This document shows, in pieces, positions 32,868-46,767 of a stretch of 64,000 nt of DNA (position 1 is the first letter of the stretch; every line of letters begins with the position of its first letter). Source of the DNA: Numida meleagris. Lineage: Eukaryota; Chordata; Aves; Galliformes; Numididae. The notes under the pieces were generated by a model. The model was not told where the DNA came from and ran no database searches. It saw nothing but the letters and a program-made list of their open reading frames with translations. The stretch is from positions 30,460,260-30,524,259 of the forward strand of contig NC_034411.1 of NCBI RefSeq assembly GCF_002078875.1, given 5' to 3'. A program made the translations under genes and the position numbers.

Positions 32868-35800
32868 TTTGGGATGGAGGTTAAAGGAGAGAGAAGGTTA
32901 TGATTTAAATATCCATCCTTCTGCCAACCAAAAATGTCAGGAGGGTATTGGATTACTATTGACTTTGTGGGCTTGCATTCCACCCCCCTTGTCCCTCTAA
33001 CCAGGCTCTCCCCGCATGTCTCTCACTCTGCCATCAGGGCTGCTATAAACAGAAAGCCAGCCTTGCTGGCTGACACTGAAGGTGTTTTATTCCCCCCTTC
33101 CCCAGCTGAACCAGCTGGCCTCCAATGGCAGGCCAGGACGAGGCCTCACGCTGTCCCCAGCTCTCCCTCCCACCACCAGACCTGAAAGCTGAATACTGCT
33201 TTTGATTCACGGGTAACAGCATGACCTTTGCAAAACCATCCTGCCTCTTAGCCATGGGTTCTTCAGTGCCAGTTGGGACCATGGAAACATGCATGTGCTC
33301 TGACCTTCTTCTAACCTTAGACCCTTTTTGGATACCTTTCCCCACTATGTCCCTGTAGCACTTGGCTAATGTCAGATGCTTTCACTTTCAGATTGTTCCA
33401 TGACTTTCAAGGGGTTCAAGCTCTCTGTGACCTCTTCCTCCCTTTCTTTTCAGACATTTGGGTTGAGGTATCTGCTCAGCCAAGCTCTCCACAGGCTGAA
33501 ATGAGATGAAAAGTCCTCTGCCACTGCCCAGTGTTGCCTTTCATGGAGCTCTCCAGAACAGCTCTTTCCAACAGTTGCAGGGCACACAGGGGCCATGTAA
33601 GGTAGGGTGTGGGCTCAGATATCACCCTTGACTGATCTTGAGCTACCGTTGGGGTATAGACATGAAGTACCCAGCTAGGATCGTGTTGCCAAGGGCTTAG
33701 CTACAGGGAGGGGAAAGTGTTGTCTGATGGAATCTACTGGCACTGGCAGATGTAGGGGATGCGAAAAGGTGGGGTGAAGGCAGCCTGGAAAAGAGGAATG
33801 AAGGATAGCAGGAAAGTCATAAGAACCTACTCAGAGGTAGCTCACCTCTTGACAGTGGATGGCCACCTCACCCAGTAGTGGCCAGCTGGATGGACATTTT
33901 TGGCAGCAATCAAGCTAGCCCTAGAAACCACACTGGGCAGCACCCTGTAAATAAGCCTGTTTGTCCTATGGGATTTGCCAAAGTTTGTGCCAAAGGAAAA
34001 AGTTAAATGAAAAGCAGTGTGACCCTGCAACGGTTTGGCTTCTTAAGCTTGCAGGCTTTCTTTGATTGTGCTTCTGATTAACAATATCAACTACTTTGCT
34101 AATGTCTCTTAAATGAAGTAACATGCAGGGGTAAGCCCTATACCAAGATCTCATGTGTGTGGGATCAGCAGGTAGCAGGGTTGTGCTCAGGGCTGTGGGC
34201 ACTGCTGGGAGCTGAGCAGAGGTGAAGAGACACCCAGGAATCTACAAATTAGAGTATGCACTGTAAAAGAGGAGGCACAATTTGTGCCAGGCCTCCTCCA
34301 ATCAGTTTATCAGAGCGGTCCAGTTGTTCCAGCCCCAAATCACCACTTCGCTGAGTTGAGACACCGGCAACAGCAGATTATCGTCAAACTTTCATCACCC
34401 GGGGCTGAGCATGAGCGTGAGAAATTTCAGCCCAGGGGGAAAAAAAACACTAACTGGTTTCAGAAGGTTGCAGAAGCCAATGAAAAGAAGTGCTTAAAAT
34501 AAAAGTGCCACCTCAACTACTAAGGCAGCCAGTGTGTAAGTGCTTTCTGGCAAGGAGGAGAGGAATTGCAAGATCTGATGTGGTCAGCACAGGATTTCAA
34601 AAAGGCATCCAACCAGGTACACCATCAGATGAAAACTTACCTCTGTTCCAGCAGGATATTGAATGAGGGCACTGTGTATCAGAAAGCCATTGTGTTGCCT
34701 ATTGATTCAAAAGACGCCTTTTTGTCAGCTGCTCTTCTGCTTACAGTTTGCAGCCACAACAGCTGAGTGGGCTGGATTGTGGGCTATGACCCCTGTGAGG
34801 ACATAGAGGAGCCTTTATGCCATCCTTACAGTGTCATTGGTGCTCCCTTGCCATGCATCCTGGATTGAGGGATGATGACACAAGGGTCTGATCAACACTG
34901 AGACAAAGTAGTCTCAGGTATACAGGACCGTACAGCTCTGCGTGGACAGCCCAGAGTAGATCTTGGCATGTCTGTTCCTCCCAACCTCCAGCTTATTCTT
35001 TCATGCCACACATCCAGGATATCAGTGCATACTGCAAGAAGTCAACACATGGCAATCTATTCTACTGGATCTCTTGGAGTACTCCCAGTTTTATACAGAT
35101 AGATTGCACGAGCAAGATCTGGTGGCAAGAGCTGGAGCAGTGCTTATTGTGAGCCCCAAGCTGCTATGTCTACTGTTTACTCTCTGGTACTTCTGACATC
35201 CCTACAGCCTTTTTCTGTTTTGATTTCCCATGGCTGGAAAACAATTTATCTTCCCTTCAACAAATCATCTCCTTCCAATTTCTCTAAATGGCTCGCACCC
35301 TTTGTCTTTCCTTTCATCACCATCCTCCTCTGTGACATGGTCGGCTCCCTCCATCATGCCTGATCCTGCCTTGCCTGTTGGCATCTGCATAATCTGTCTT
35401 CAAGAAAAGCTTGTTGGAGAAAGAGATTTGTTTTACATGCTGTTTGTCTAGCATCAGATACACCTCTCGTGCTGTACAAGCAATTAACAGGCAACAGACA
35501 GATGCAGATGAGAGCACACCCGCTTCTGAAGCCTTCAGCTACAGCTGCTTCCCTGACAGTGCTCCAGCTTCCCACAAAAGAGTCATCCTGGTATGTGTGG
35601 GCAGATGTGGCAGAGGGCTGGCTGGTGGTGGCACAGACATTAGTTTGGGGAAACTGCCCTGCAGAGCTGTGAATCTGAGTCATGGTTACAGGGGAAATGT
35701 TGAATTTCCCTTGCTGCCTTGCTATATAGCAGGACCAAGGTCTTCAGTGGTTGCTTTTTATTACTTCACTGAATTAGACTGAGGGAAAATGCCAGCTTTG

Positions 35801-36325
35801 ATGAGTTGCCAAGACACCACTGAATTACAATAACTACTAGAAACACCATCAAGAGTGATCTGAGAAAGAGCGAGAATAGAAATATTTGCATATTGGGTCC
35901 TTAGCAATTTCAAGCTGGCACTGATCAGGGCCTCTGGTCATAAAAGGCCACAAGGCAGAATGAAGAGGCTGGTCTGGTTCTGCCCTACAAACCTCAGGGC
36001 TGTGCCCTAGGGTGGCAGTGGGACTTTAGGGAGAGCTGGGAGCAGGCTGTGGGCCCCTGTTTTTGGGGCAGCCCTCTAGAAGAGAGCAGCTGGTGGCCGT
36101 ACTATGGGGCAGCAGTGGTAGTACCCCTCCTGTGCCCCTGCTCTACCAGCACTGCCCCAGACCCTGAGCAGATACCAAATGGCAGAGTGGCAGGCTCGGG
36201 GCCAAGAGTTTCTAGTTTCTAGTGCCTGCCTCAAAGACAAGCCAAGGCAAGTCACGTACAACTTAGGGATGCTGCACATGGCAAGGCTAATGTTGGAAGC
36301 CTGGCTATTCACATCTGTGCAGAAC

Positions 36326-36342
36326 AAAAAAAAAAAAAAAAA
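36326..36342. repeat. Poly-A tract (17 A)
   Basis: An uninterrupted run of 17 A residues follows GCAGAAC. No retroposed gene body or recognisable polyadenylation signal is seen immediately upstream. Confidence 0.8.
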
Positions 36343-36810
36343 CCGAAGCCCAGACATCTTTCCCTGCCAAGAACCATGCTTTTCTTACCAGGTGCCATGC
36401 AGGGGGTTGGCTGCTCTGAGAGCTAACCCAGCGTCAGCTGCAGGACTTAATAAGAAGCTGCTTGCTACTGCAGCAAGGAACCTGTGTGCAGCTTGAGTTC
36501 CTGTCTGATGACAGCTGGATGTCAGGCTGGCACAGGGACATGACTGATCCAGTGGTGTGACACTGAACATCAATCTCCTCCCGCAGAACAAGGTACTTGA
36601 AGAATGTCGGAAATATCAGGAATATCAGGGACTAGTGTTTGGGAAGGGATTTTCTCAGCTGAGACCCCATTATATTGATGTAGCTATAAGAAACGTCTCA
36701 TTTAGCATATGCTGTGAAGGCCAGGTATATCATCTCTTTCATGTGAGACATAAGCAAAAGAAACATCTCAGAGGACAATCTGGTGTATGATCATCCCATG
36801 ACAGAGGGAA

Positions 36811-36842
36811 CAGCACTACAAGAGGCCCAGCACTACAAGAGA
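36811..36842 (+). repeat. 17-bp tandem duplication
   Basis: CAGCACTACAAGAGGCC is followed directly by a second copy that is complete for at least its first 14 bases. This is a simple local duplication with no known function. Confidence 0.8.
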
Positions 36843-38324
36843 CATGCAGTGGTCAACACATGCAAAGAAAGCTTTCCTGACCTTCAGACAGCTTGCAGTC
36901 TGTCAGCCCAACACAGTCCTTTAGCTAAAGTGTATCTGCTTAGCAGCCAAAAGAAAAGCAAAATACATTTGAGGGGAGGGTGGAGGGAGCAGGGAGAAAT
37001 GTTATGAAATAAAAGATCAGAGGATCAAGAGCACTTTTGAGGCTCAAACATGCCACACACAAGCTCTGGGCCTGTGGTCAGCCGGAAAACATCAGTTTAA
37101 AATTCCACAATAGCCCTGGTATTTAATCCTTCTAATGCAAATTCCCCCCACCCCAGTCCTAGATCGGCACTACTACTGTGGTGGCACAACCCGAGCCTTT
37201 AAGCCCTTTTGAAGTATGCAAGAGTCCCTGTTTCTCAGCAGGAGGGCTGGGAAGCTATGTCAACAATGTCAAAAATGTTCCTGTGATTACTGTACCTTTC
37301 TGAGCAGAAACCAGGAGAGAAAGCAATTAATGCCTCCTAATCTTGCTCATAAATAAAACTTGCTCTCATTGAAGCGTCATCTCTGTAGCCCCTTAATTTG
37401 GAGGGCTGTCTGTCACTTCTAGTCCTGCAACAGTAGGAGGAAGGACACCCACTATCTCCCTCTGCCCAACACAAGCGTTAGACATAGACTTTTACAAGAC
37501 AAGCCATGTGTCTCAATGCAGTTGCAGGCACCTCTGTGATATTCTTCATGGTTTGGATCCCAAAGCAGCTAGATATTGTAGGACGTGGGCCTTGGGGTCC
37601 TGGCCAAGCCCTGTGCTGAGCTCTAATCCAAGATGGACGAAGGGTGAGGCAAGAGGAAGGAGCCAGAAGGCACAGGTGTTGACATATGATGGTGATGAGA
37701 ACTGCAGACCACTCCAAGTCAGATGGAGGGAGGGGCACAATGTGTATTGGCAGATAGTCCAGCCTTATCAACAGGTGAAGTGCATGCCAAATATTTCCAC
37801 CAGCCTCCCTTATGTAGGCTGGGTGACTTCCTATCAGCATCAGGAGCAAGATCTCAGAGAGCTGGGAGCAGTGCTTACACAGCAGCTCTTGAAGGCATTC
37901 AAATGTGTCTGGATCACAGTTGCTCTGGATCTTTAACATGTGGATGCTTTGTCCTGAGGTATTCTGGGGGTCTTCCCCATTCACTGCTCCAAAGTAGAGG
38001 GAAAGCCTCTGCTCTTGGATGAAACATCTCCACTAGAGACTAGATTGATCCAGAGAAGAGCTCAAACTTTGGCTCACAGCCCCAGGTGAAAAGTGTATTT
38101 GTAAAGACCATGTGTGTGCATAGGGAGGAAAACAAGCATGAGTATACAGGCTGAGATACACCATACTAGAGGGGCATGGGAAATGGAAAGATGGTTGTAC
38201 CTTCTGAAAGTGTGGACTGGCTGCACATAGCTGATGGGATCACGACAGGAGGTAGATAAATATCTCAAGAGAGGGTACATAGGGAGTCAGTGGGATGAAT
38301 GTGGAACAGCAGAAAGGATAATGG

Positions 38325-38338
38325 TGGTGGTGGTGGCA
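38325..38338. repeat. Short (TGG)n trinucleotide run
   Basis: Four or five TGG units sit in tandem within a purine-rich neighbourhood. It is too short to say more. Confidence 0.6.
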
Positions 38339-39009
38339 TGTGTAGGGTGAGACGACAGCTGAGTACAGCCCAGGAAAGCTGATCTTTACTTCGTGAGATC
38401 CATGTGTGTGGGAAGCTTGGTGAAGGGAAAAGGCTGAGATGGAGAGGCTGGAGAGGAGTCAGTCATGGTGACTTTGGTGCCAGTGGAGGTGGTGGTCCAC
38501 ACTTCCAAGTATCTGCAAGACAGGCTTCACAGATCTGAGTGGCAGACCAAGGGAAGCAAAGAGCCTCATTAGCACCTTTTTGCTGAACAGTAACACCAAA
38601 ATGAACCACTGAAGCAATACCCAGAGCCATGTCAGAGACCTGAGCCCACCCCCTCCTCCAGCACCTGCACAGACACATGGAACCCAGCCCAGATGGAAGG
38701 CAAGTGCTTGAGGCACTGCTTTTTCTGTGCCAAGTGGTGTTGCCAAGCCATTCCTGTGGATGCACGCATCCCTTGCTGAGCTCAAAACACTTTACACAGA
38801 GGAGCACAGCTTTACTGGCAGCTTCTGACCAAAAAGGCCTGCTCCCACTTCGCACTCCCTACAGACCACCAGTGAGGAGCTGTGGGGCCCACCTGCAGCC
38901 AAGCACACAAGCCTGCAGGAAGCACCAGACCTGTTTAATCTCAGTAACATAAAAAATCCTGCCCCTAATTGAGGTGGGGGAGAAGCATTTCAGACCACAT
39001 GCTAGCCTG

Positions 39010-39320
39010 CGAAGTGCCAGGTCGCCAACAGGCCTCGCCCTGTGCAGGGCGGGGAGCTGGGCCTCAGGAATTTGTTATATAGCCTTTCTCCCCCCTGTTG
39101 ACTGTGCAGGAGTGTGGTGAAGCCAGGCTTGGCACTACCGTCCCCATCAGCAATTCTGCTAAGAGGAATTTGAGTTTTTATGGCCACTGATAAGATTAAA
39201 CTCTTTGTTGCAGCTGGCCAGGCAGACGGCTTCGGGCTGCATAAAGCCACTGCTGCAGGGGCAGAGTTAAGGCAGTTTGGTTCCTCTCCTTGGGAATTCC
39301 CACACTTGCAAATGTTTGGA
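39010..39320. promoter_or_regulatory. Candidate regulatory block with GATA and HOX/CDX-like motifs
   Basis: Within about 300 bp of moderately CpG-containing sequence there is a TTTTTATGGCC motif (39175-39185), like a HOX/CDX site. It is followed at once by TGATAAG (39188-39194), a good GATA site, and a GCATAAAGCC box lies near 39239. The sequence composition differs from its flanks and no repeat is present. Enhancer function is an inference; cross-species conservation would decide it. Confidence 0.25.
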
Positions 39321-40384
39321 TTTCAAGTTGGCTGCAGCCTTAACTCCACGCTTGCTGGTGCGCCTCAGGCCTAGGCCTGAGGATGCAAGGGGCACCCACC
39401 CCTTCAGAGTGAGCTTCTCCTTGCTGAGCTCTGTAAGCAGCACCCCTGCACCATCACCTGTCTGGAGGGATGCCCCTGGGCACGGCTTCTCCTTCAAGCA
39501 ATCTCTTTGTTCCCCATAACCCACCCTCATATTGGAAACTTCTACGAAGTTGCTATTTCCAAATGACCTGTGGCTCTGGGCACCAGCTAGTGTGTAAGTG
39601 TGTCCAAGAAACTACTTGTTCTTCTATCCTAAGCCTTAGTTTTTCCTTCTTTCTGATTTGCTCTGAATTGTGACTGCTAATGCAATGATAAGACACCAGC
39701 AGATGCACCCTGAGAGACAGAGCACTGATTCTCTTTGGTGGGAAATACCTACCTTGCCCTCACAGCCTGTGAATCCCATGCTTTTACTCTTTCTTGAAAA
39801 TTTAGGAGAAAATGATGTTGTAAATTTAGACAGTGAGGTACCCTGTTCTGAGTCATGCCTTGGATGAAGACTGTGGCTGGGTCGAAGTGGGACAGAGGGA
39901 AAGGAGAAATGCTGTGTCAAGCTCCTACACCTCGTTGAGAACTCTGTGCTGGGTGCTCAAGAACCAAATGGGGCTGGCTGAGGTTCCTTGTGCCCTTTCA
40001 GCCTGTGCCAAGGAGGTAAGGTATCCAGGGACAGGTGGGCAGCACTGCTTCCATTTTAAGACAATTATTCATACCCAGCCTGGCCTGTGGCTGCTCTCTG
40101 AGATGCCGGCCTGCCCAGCGAGTAGTCAGTAAGGCCCGTCCACTTGCACTGCAGCACCTCATGAAATTGGGCAGGGCTGCAATCCCTCTCCCTGCCTCCC
40201 TGTGTCTTTGGTGACACCTTAGAGGAGCTACAGGTGAGCTGAGAACCTCAGTGCTGCAACCTGCCTGGAGAACACTTCAGAGAGTTAGCAGCAGCAGGTG
40301 CGCTGGATGAAGGGGATAAAAGAAATGAAATATTAGCAGAGCAAGATGTAAGAAGAGGGGCCGCCCTATGTAAAATATAAAGGT

Positions 40385-40580
40385 CGGGTATCAGAAGGCC
40401 TTTCTCCCAGACATAGGTTGCCCAGAGACGCGGTGGATGCCCCATCCATGGATACATTCAAGGTCAGGCTGGATGGGGCTCTGAGCACCCTCATGTAGCT
40501 GTAGGTGTCTCTGTTCAGTGCAATGGAGTTGGATTAGATGACCTATAAGAGTCCCTTCCAAGTCAAATGATTCTATGACT
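40385..40580 (+). mobile_element. CR1 LINE 3' fragment
   Basis: It runs GGTTGCCCAGAGACGCGG, GGATGCCCCATCCATGGATA, CATTCAAGGTCAGGCTGGAT, GGGGCTCTGAGCACCCT, TGTCTCTGTTCAGTGCA and GAGTTGGATTAGATGACC, ending CCAAGTCAAATGATTCTATG. It belongs to the same subfamily type as the copies at 18.6 and 50.1 kb, with the shared GGCTCTGAGCACC and GTAGGTGT(C/T)CCTGTT blocks. Confidence 0.93.
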
Positions 40581-43500
40581 CCTTGGGTCCTGTCCCACTT
40601 ACATAAGGGACAATTCTATGATGTTTAAATTCCACATCACTTAAGATGAGCATTCTTGGAACCAACGTGAAAAGCAGCATCATGGCTGTGATCTGCACTC
40701 TGCCGTGCAGGTCCATGCTACAAGCTGTCACCGCCCCATGATGGGACTGCTCTGAGCCCCAGCTGGTCACTTTCCCATTACATGCAGTGCTTCCATTAAA
40801 CAAAGTGCTGGTGCTGGCACTGAGACCTGCAGCTCCTGGAGATGGGGTCACACTACAACTGGCAGGGCTTCAGTGATGTCATATTTCAGCAGGGCTGCCA
40901 CCAGCAGAGGTCCTGAAATACCAGTTTTAATTAAAAGCTTTATTTTCTATTATACTGCACGGCTCATACGTGCTGACTAGTGCTCTTTCACCTCACAGGA
41001 GCTAAGCCCATACTTCAAAAATATGTCATGTGTCAGTCAGACAGCCCATAGGGGTTATGGCACTCACAAACCAGAGCTTGGTTGTATCAGAGTAATGTGT
41101 AGAGAACAATTGGAAGAGCAACAGTGGGGATAGTGAAAGGGCAATTGAATGGAAAAATAAAGAGAAAAAGGAGATCTTGGAGGCAATTGGGGAAAGGAAT
41201 GCAAAAATGAAAAAATTATGCCCAGAGCTTTCCTCCTGTGTCTTGTGAACACTGGGCCATGTAGAAAAGCCCAAGGGGGAGAAAGAACTATGATGTTTTC
41301 TACTGAAGGGAAAAGCAGATGTATAAAAAGTTTATAGACTTACTTGAAATCTCTCAGAAGCTATGGATTGGAACTGGCCTTCCAGTCCAGACCTCCTCCC
41401 AGCCTTTCTGATCAGAAATTCCCAGTTTCTCCTAAATGTTTTTCAATCTCTGCTCTCCACCTGGAGCCCAGCTGTGTGAAACCACTCTTTCCAGCACAAG
41501 GCTGGCCCTGTGCATGGCCATGGCGCTTCCTGCTGTTTCTTTCTCCAAAGCTGTGACCCCATTGGGGTTACAGAGGTGCCTCCAAGGGTCCCTCACAGTC
41601 ATGGTGGCTCGCAAGTGACACATTCCCTCACCACCCCAGGGACACTCATTGGCCCCTGCACGTTGGGATGGGCACAGGATGGAGTTAGTGATGGCAACTG
41701 GGAGAGTTTGGATAAATCGTGAGTGCCCTGCAAGAGGGTGGCTGTGACCCAGAGAAGGTGTAGCACAGAAGAAGAGGCCTCCATCTCAGGTTGCCAGCTC
41801 ACCCTCCTGCTGTTTGGGAGGAAAGGTAGGGCCGTGTCGCCTTATCTCCCATCACCTGTAGATGGCTCTTTCATACTCCTCTAAGGCTGGAGCAAAGCTG
41901 CCTCAGTCCAGCACTCCTAAAAAGCTGACAGTGATATCACTACTGTAGCCTCCAAGAAGTAGGAAAGGGGAGAAAAATGACCTCCCTGTAACCTCCAAAA
42001 ATATGTTTGGCTCACATGGAAGCAGTAGGAAAGCTTAAATCCTGTGCCTGCCCTTTCCTCTGACTTCCCACGACTAAAATGAGCCATTGCCTGGCTTGCC
42101 ATGACGACGTCATGGAAGCGGAGCTGCTGGAAGTGACCTCACGCTCTTGCCCTCCTGCCTGACAGGGGTACGGGGCTGGTGGGACACATGACAGCGGGAC
42201 CTCGGTAACACAAGATGGGAGCTATTCACCCCACCTATATTAAGAACATTTCACAGGCTCCGGCCTCTTGGTTTAGTTTGCTCACTGGGATCTGGTGTCA
42301 GTGCTTTTGACACTCCTCTCTCAAACAGCAGTGGAAATTTGTAGGCTCCCTGTGAGACCCAGCACCCACAGGAGTTCCAGAACGGGCTAAACACAGCACT
42401 GCTAATTTTGGAGAGGTTAGGTGATCAGATAAGGAGAGATGGGGCAGGGGGAGAAGGAGACAGTAAACAGAGATAATAATATTAGGCAGGGATTAGGTGG
42501 GAAGCAGTTGTTAAAGGATCTTGCTAGTGGGCTCCAAAAGGAGCAGAGCCATTCAGCAGCCTTAGCTGGCTGCAGAAACTTGCACCTCCTGTGTGTTCCA
42601 ACACTGCTTGTAAGCCAGCTCCCAAGGCATGCAGAGTACACTCACCTCTGGTACTGGATAACCATGCAGGATCCTGCGTGGATGACTCCTCCATGCAGTG
42701 GACTAAATGATCTTTGCTACTGAGAGTGAAGTTCACTTTGCAAGTGACTAAGAAATGTTTTAGGATGTTTGCACTCAACACCTACTTGTAACAGTGCTTC
42801 TGCTGGAATTTGTACGACATCCCACAGCTCTGCTGGTGCAGCGCTCCTCAGCTGAGGAAGGGCAAAGTCATCTGTTTTAGCTTAACCTACTGTTCAGACT
42901 GGTTTGCACTACATGGACTGATGTTGCACTGAGATAGATGAAAGAGAGCTCACCTCAGCCGCCTCATTTAGGCAGTGAGCTCTAGAGGCTCAGACATGCG
43001 GTCTGCTGTTGGAGACTGCTCTGTATCAGCTGGGCACAGGAGAGGATCCTGTGTGCAAGCATCTCACAACTGTAGGCTGAAGGTGCAGGTCTCACCTCCA
43101 CCACGTGACGCATCAAACTGCTCAGCCGCTGATGACAGCGACTTCCCCGGCAGTATCTGCTGGGAGAGGAGAAGTTTGTAAGCTGCCCAGCTTCTGCCTG
43201 GCTCGAGTGCCAACTGAGTTCATGCTCTGGGTAGGTCAGGAGGCAGCTTTCTTTGAACAAAAGGGGAAAGGAGAGGAGAGGGAAGCCCTCCTGAGGAGCT
43301 TCCACTCTGTACAGAGTTCCCAAATGGCCTCCCACTTTCACATGATTTGGGCATTCGGCATGAGGACAAAAGTGAGCCCTGACAGAGCTCTGCTGCAGAG
43401 TCAGTCGCATGCTTCAGAGACAAAAATAAGTATTGGCTTCATTTCCACGTTCCCTTATCACTAAACCCCTGGCTTCAGCTTGCTGTTGGCCACCAAACAG

Positions 43501-43687
43501 CTCACTGTGCCAAGACTCTGGACTTAAGAAAGAAATAATGTTTAAGAGCTGGGCAATGATATGACTGTGTCTCACTGAGCTGCTGCAGATGGGATGAAAC
43601 CTCGTGAGACCCTCTGACCAGGACTTGGTAGCTGCTAGCACAAAACATGCAATTTCTATTCTGTTGATAGGTGATAATTGAGCAATC

Positions 43688-43724
43688 GGAGCTGCAATTC
43701 ATGGAGCTGCAATTCATGGAGCTG
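43688..43724 (+). repeat. 15-bp tandem duplication, 2.5 copies
   Basis: GGAGCTGCAATTCAT occurs twice without change, followed by a partial third copy (GGAGCTG). It is a recent-looking slippage product. Confidence 0.85.
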
Positions 43725-44506
43725 GGAGTTATGTCACTTTGCAGATAACTGAGATAACTGATGAATGAATGTTAAAGAAGAGTTGTCTGCCCTTGTACAC
43801 AATCCCAATGCTAACCATGTCATCGTAGGGTGCTGTTAGATACTATACCCAAACTGTGTTAATCTTCTGAGAAGAACATTACTTTCCAGTAAAATGGAAC
43901 AGGAAACACCATGAAGGGAAACCGTGTGTTCAGATTCATAGGAAGTTATGAGTTGCGCAGCAAAGTTCCCTTTTTGTACTTTTTCTAAATCTACTCAGCA
44001 ACAACTGGATAAAGTTGGGGATGTTCAATAGCAAAGAGCTGTCTTTTGTGTGGCTGAGAAGGCAAAGCTCCAACAATTTGATACTGCAGTTGGCTGACAC
44101 TTCACATGTAGCAATTGTCATCCAGAACTGAATGTCATTTTGACTCCTCATCCTTAAACTCTGACTCATGTAGGGGTCCTTGCAACCTCACTTCACTCAT
44201 CAGAGCTACAGAAGCAAAGGTTAGAAGCATAAGACCTTTAAAGACGCAGCCCCTAATTTAGAATGAGAACATACATTTTTCTCTGATGCAGAACTGGATG
44301 TTTCCTGTATGACTCCCCTACATAAAGGTCCAATAATAGATGGCTCGAATCTAGCCAGGCCTTTCAAGGTGATCCTGCTAATGCTCTTTTCCTTCCTGGA
44401 GAAAGGACTGGGGCTGGGGTTAGGAAGCCTTTCTGTGGTAGCCTTACTGAGGTTATTTGTTCATACAAAATTAATTAAAAAATCAGTTTTTCTAGCTCCG
44501 GGAAGA

Positions 44507-44530
44507 TATAGTGTGAGCTATAGTGTGAGC
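44507..44530 (+). repeat. 12-bp tandem duplication
   Basis: TATAGTGTGAGC is present in two perfect tandem copies. This is a local duplication with no known function. Confidence 0.85.
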
Positions 44531-46767
44531 TTAGTGCCTTCAGAGAGACAGACATACTCCAATAGTGACTTAGGCTGAATCTTTTTATTCACACAGTTGC
44601 TTCTTTCAAAGAATCTCCTGTTGAAAGGGAGAATATTGCCATCCCTCATTTTCAGGTACTCAAAGGCTATGATACCTGCTTCTGATTCCACATTCCCACA
44701 GGTCTTTTCCCTTAAGCTAGACCTCTGTGCTTCCCGTGGTTTGTTTTTAAATATGCCACATGATAACACTTTCCATTTCTCTGGTACATACAAACATGAT
44801 AATTTCATGCCAAACCTTCCCACATGCTTGGCCACAATAGTGAATTGCAGGTGAAGAACAGCACCAAGCAGATGAGTTTATAGGAACAGTTCTGTCTGGA
44901 CTACGTTTGCTGCGGGAGAGCAGGCATGTGGGTTAGCATTTCGGCAGTGCTGCATCTCTGTGCTCAGTGCTGTGCAAATGCTTACATACCTGCCCGCCTT
45001 TTGCTAGTGCAAATGCATTTTTGGTGCACGGGAAGGCCCTTGTGTAGAAGTTTGTACATGTGGCAGGAGAACACTGCGTGTGCTTGTCTCAGCTAATGAC
45101 AAAGAATCAACTTCGATTAAAGCTCTTCTTAACATTTGAGAGCACGTTTTCCTGGGTCCATTAAACTGTGGTCAAACATCATCCACATGCTTTGCAACAG
45201 TCTCATTAGAAACAAGTCAGAAATGATGAAAGTTTTGAGCTAGAGTGAGGGTGTGTCAGGCCTTTGGATCTGGGTGTGTAAACAAGGGCACAACAGATTT
45301 TGTGAGTATAAACTCTCCAGACCTATAAGACTAAACTCCTGTGACATATTTATGTTTCCTCATACACAAATCACATTGACTCTCACACTCCCCTATCACG
45401 CGGAGTCACCAGACTTCAAACGGAGCGGAGGAGGCAGCTGGATTCGCTAAACAACATCTTGGGCACTGTGAACGTGTGCCAGATAATAAGGAGAGAATCG
45501 CAATTAAAATGTCAAACTGTATCACATTTCCATAACAAAGTCAGAGAGGATTTCCCTCTCTGTGCCTTTCCTTTCGGTTTAACTTGTTTAGGGAGCTGAG
45601 GCCGCTCTTTCCATGCCGTGGTTTTCAACCCCTGCAAGACAGACAAAATATATTGTTCTTGTAATATTTGCTTCCTTCGTGAGATAATTTGTTGAATACT
45701 TGAGCGAAACTGTGTAACAGAAGGAGCCAAAGCTGTCTCAGAGGAAACTATTTAAATCTTCCTGCTCAGTGCGAAGCCTGCTTACAGAGCTCTGCTTTTT
45801 GCTCTGCACTAATAATACCCTCACTTCATTCTCCTCTGAATCTTGGAAGGCTTTCCAACTATGCTGCATGCTTACAAGGTAGATAAAGTTGATTTGTGCA
45901 TGCAGCAGCTAAGGAAAATCTTAATGTCAAATTCAGGGTTAGATAGACACACACCTGAGGTTATGGCAAAGCTGCCTTCAACCTTAACGCACTGACTCCA
46001 GGCAAAAGGCTTGTCCAAAGACTCGGATAAAAATGGAAACCATGGGGAACCTCAGGTGTTTGGTAATGATAAGAGCCTCTTTGTACCTAAAAATAAATGT
46101 TTCTATCAAGTGTCTTTTTCTGCCCACCTGGAAATCGTGCAGTGACTTGTTAGAGAGGGAAGATCTAGACCCTAAAACAGAAAGAAACATTTTGACACAG
46201 ACCAAATACCTACTTGGGGTAAAAATGCTTCCCAGACAAATTTTACTGCAAGTACTTCACTGAGCAACCGTTGGTGTCTTTAGGCTATTAGTGCTATGAA
46301 CTTTATCAAATGTTGTTTAGTGGTTGCTGTAACATTTGACATGCAACTAGGAACCAAGATGGAGGCTGGTTCCCTTAGCAGCTGGCTCTTATCCCCTTGA
46401 AGAATATCTAGCTCCGAGCCAGCCCTTCCCAACCTCCATAAACACATCCCTTGCTTTTATATACTGTAATAAAGGAGACCTCGCTCTGTTTTGCCTGGCT
46501 GTGACTGCCCTGGCCTTGCACAGGCACATCCAGCAGCTGGATGTGAGTTTGAACTCTCGGATTCCTGTGGCAGCACCATCTGTGAAGGAAAGGGTGTGGA
46601 AACAGATGCTACCGGATAAGGTCTGAAGCCACCAGAGCTGCCTCCCAGCTAGGAAGTCCCAGGCAGGCAGCGGCTTGTGTTCCCAGTCTTCATGAAGGAC
46701 TGCTGAGCAGAGTGCCATTGGAGAGGAATTGGTGCAGTCTGCCTTCCTCGTGGAGCAAAACTGGGAG

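Larger units (their letters stand above)
31932..40384. other. Unique non-coding stretch, longest without CR1
   Basis: No gene was recognised in about 8.4 kb. It contains a TTTA microsatellite (32832-32867), a 17-A tract (36326-36342), a 17-bp tandem duplication (36811-36842) and a TGG run (about 38325-38338). A block near 39010-39320 has the look of a regulatory element. Two loci, 35108-35142 and 37846-37878, share two 11-bp words in the same order. Overlapping open frames at 32330-32884 lie in GC-rich sequence and show no known domain. Confidence 0.55.
40581..46767. other. Unique non-coding stretch
   Basis: No gene was recognised. It contains two short tandem duplications (43688-43724 and 44507-44530). 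A CpG-containing segment lies near 45400-45620 with no repeat in it. The 142-codon minus frame at 42982-43410 has no domain that I recognise. Confidence 0.6.

Noticed and set aside
42655..42735. GTGGACTAAATGATCTTTGC resembling a CR1 3' end
   Set aside because: Only one short block matches and the terminal repeat and upstream blocks are absent, so I do not call it CR1.
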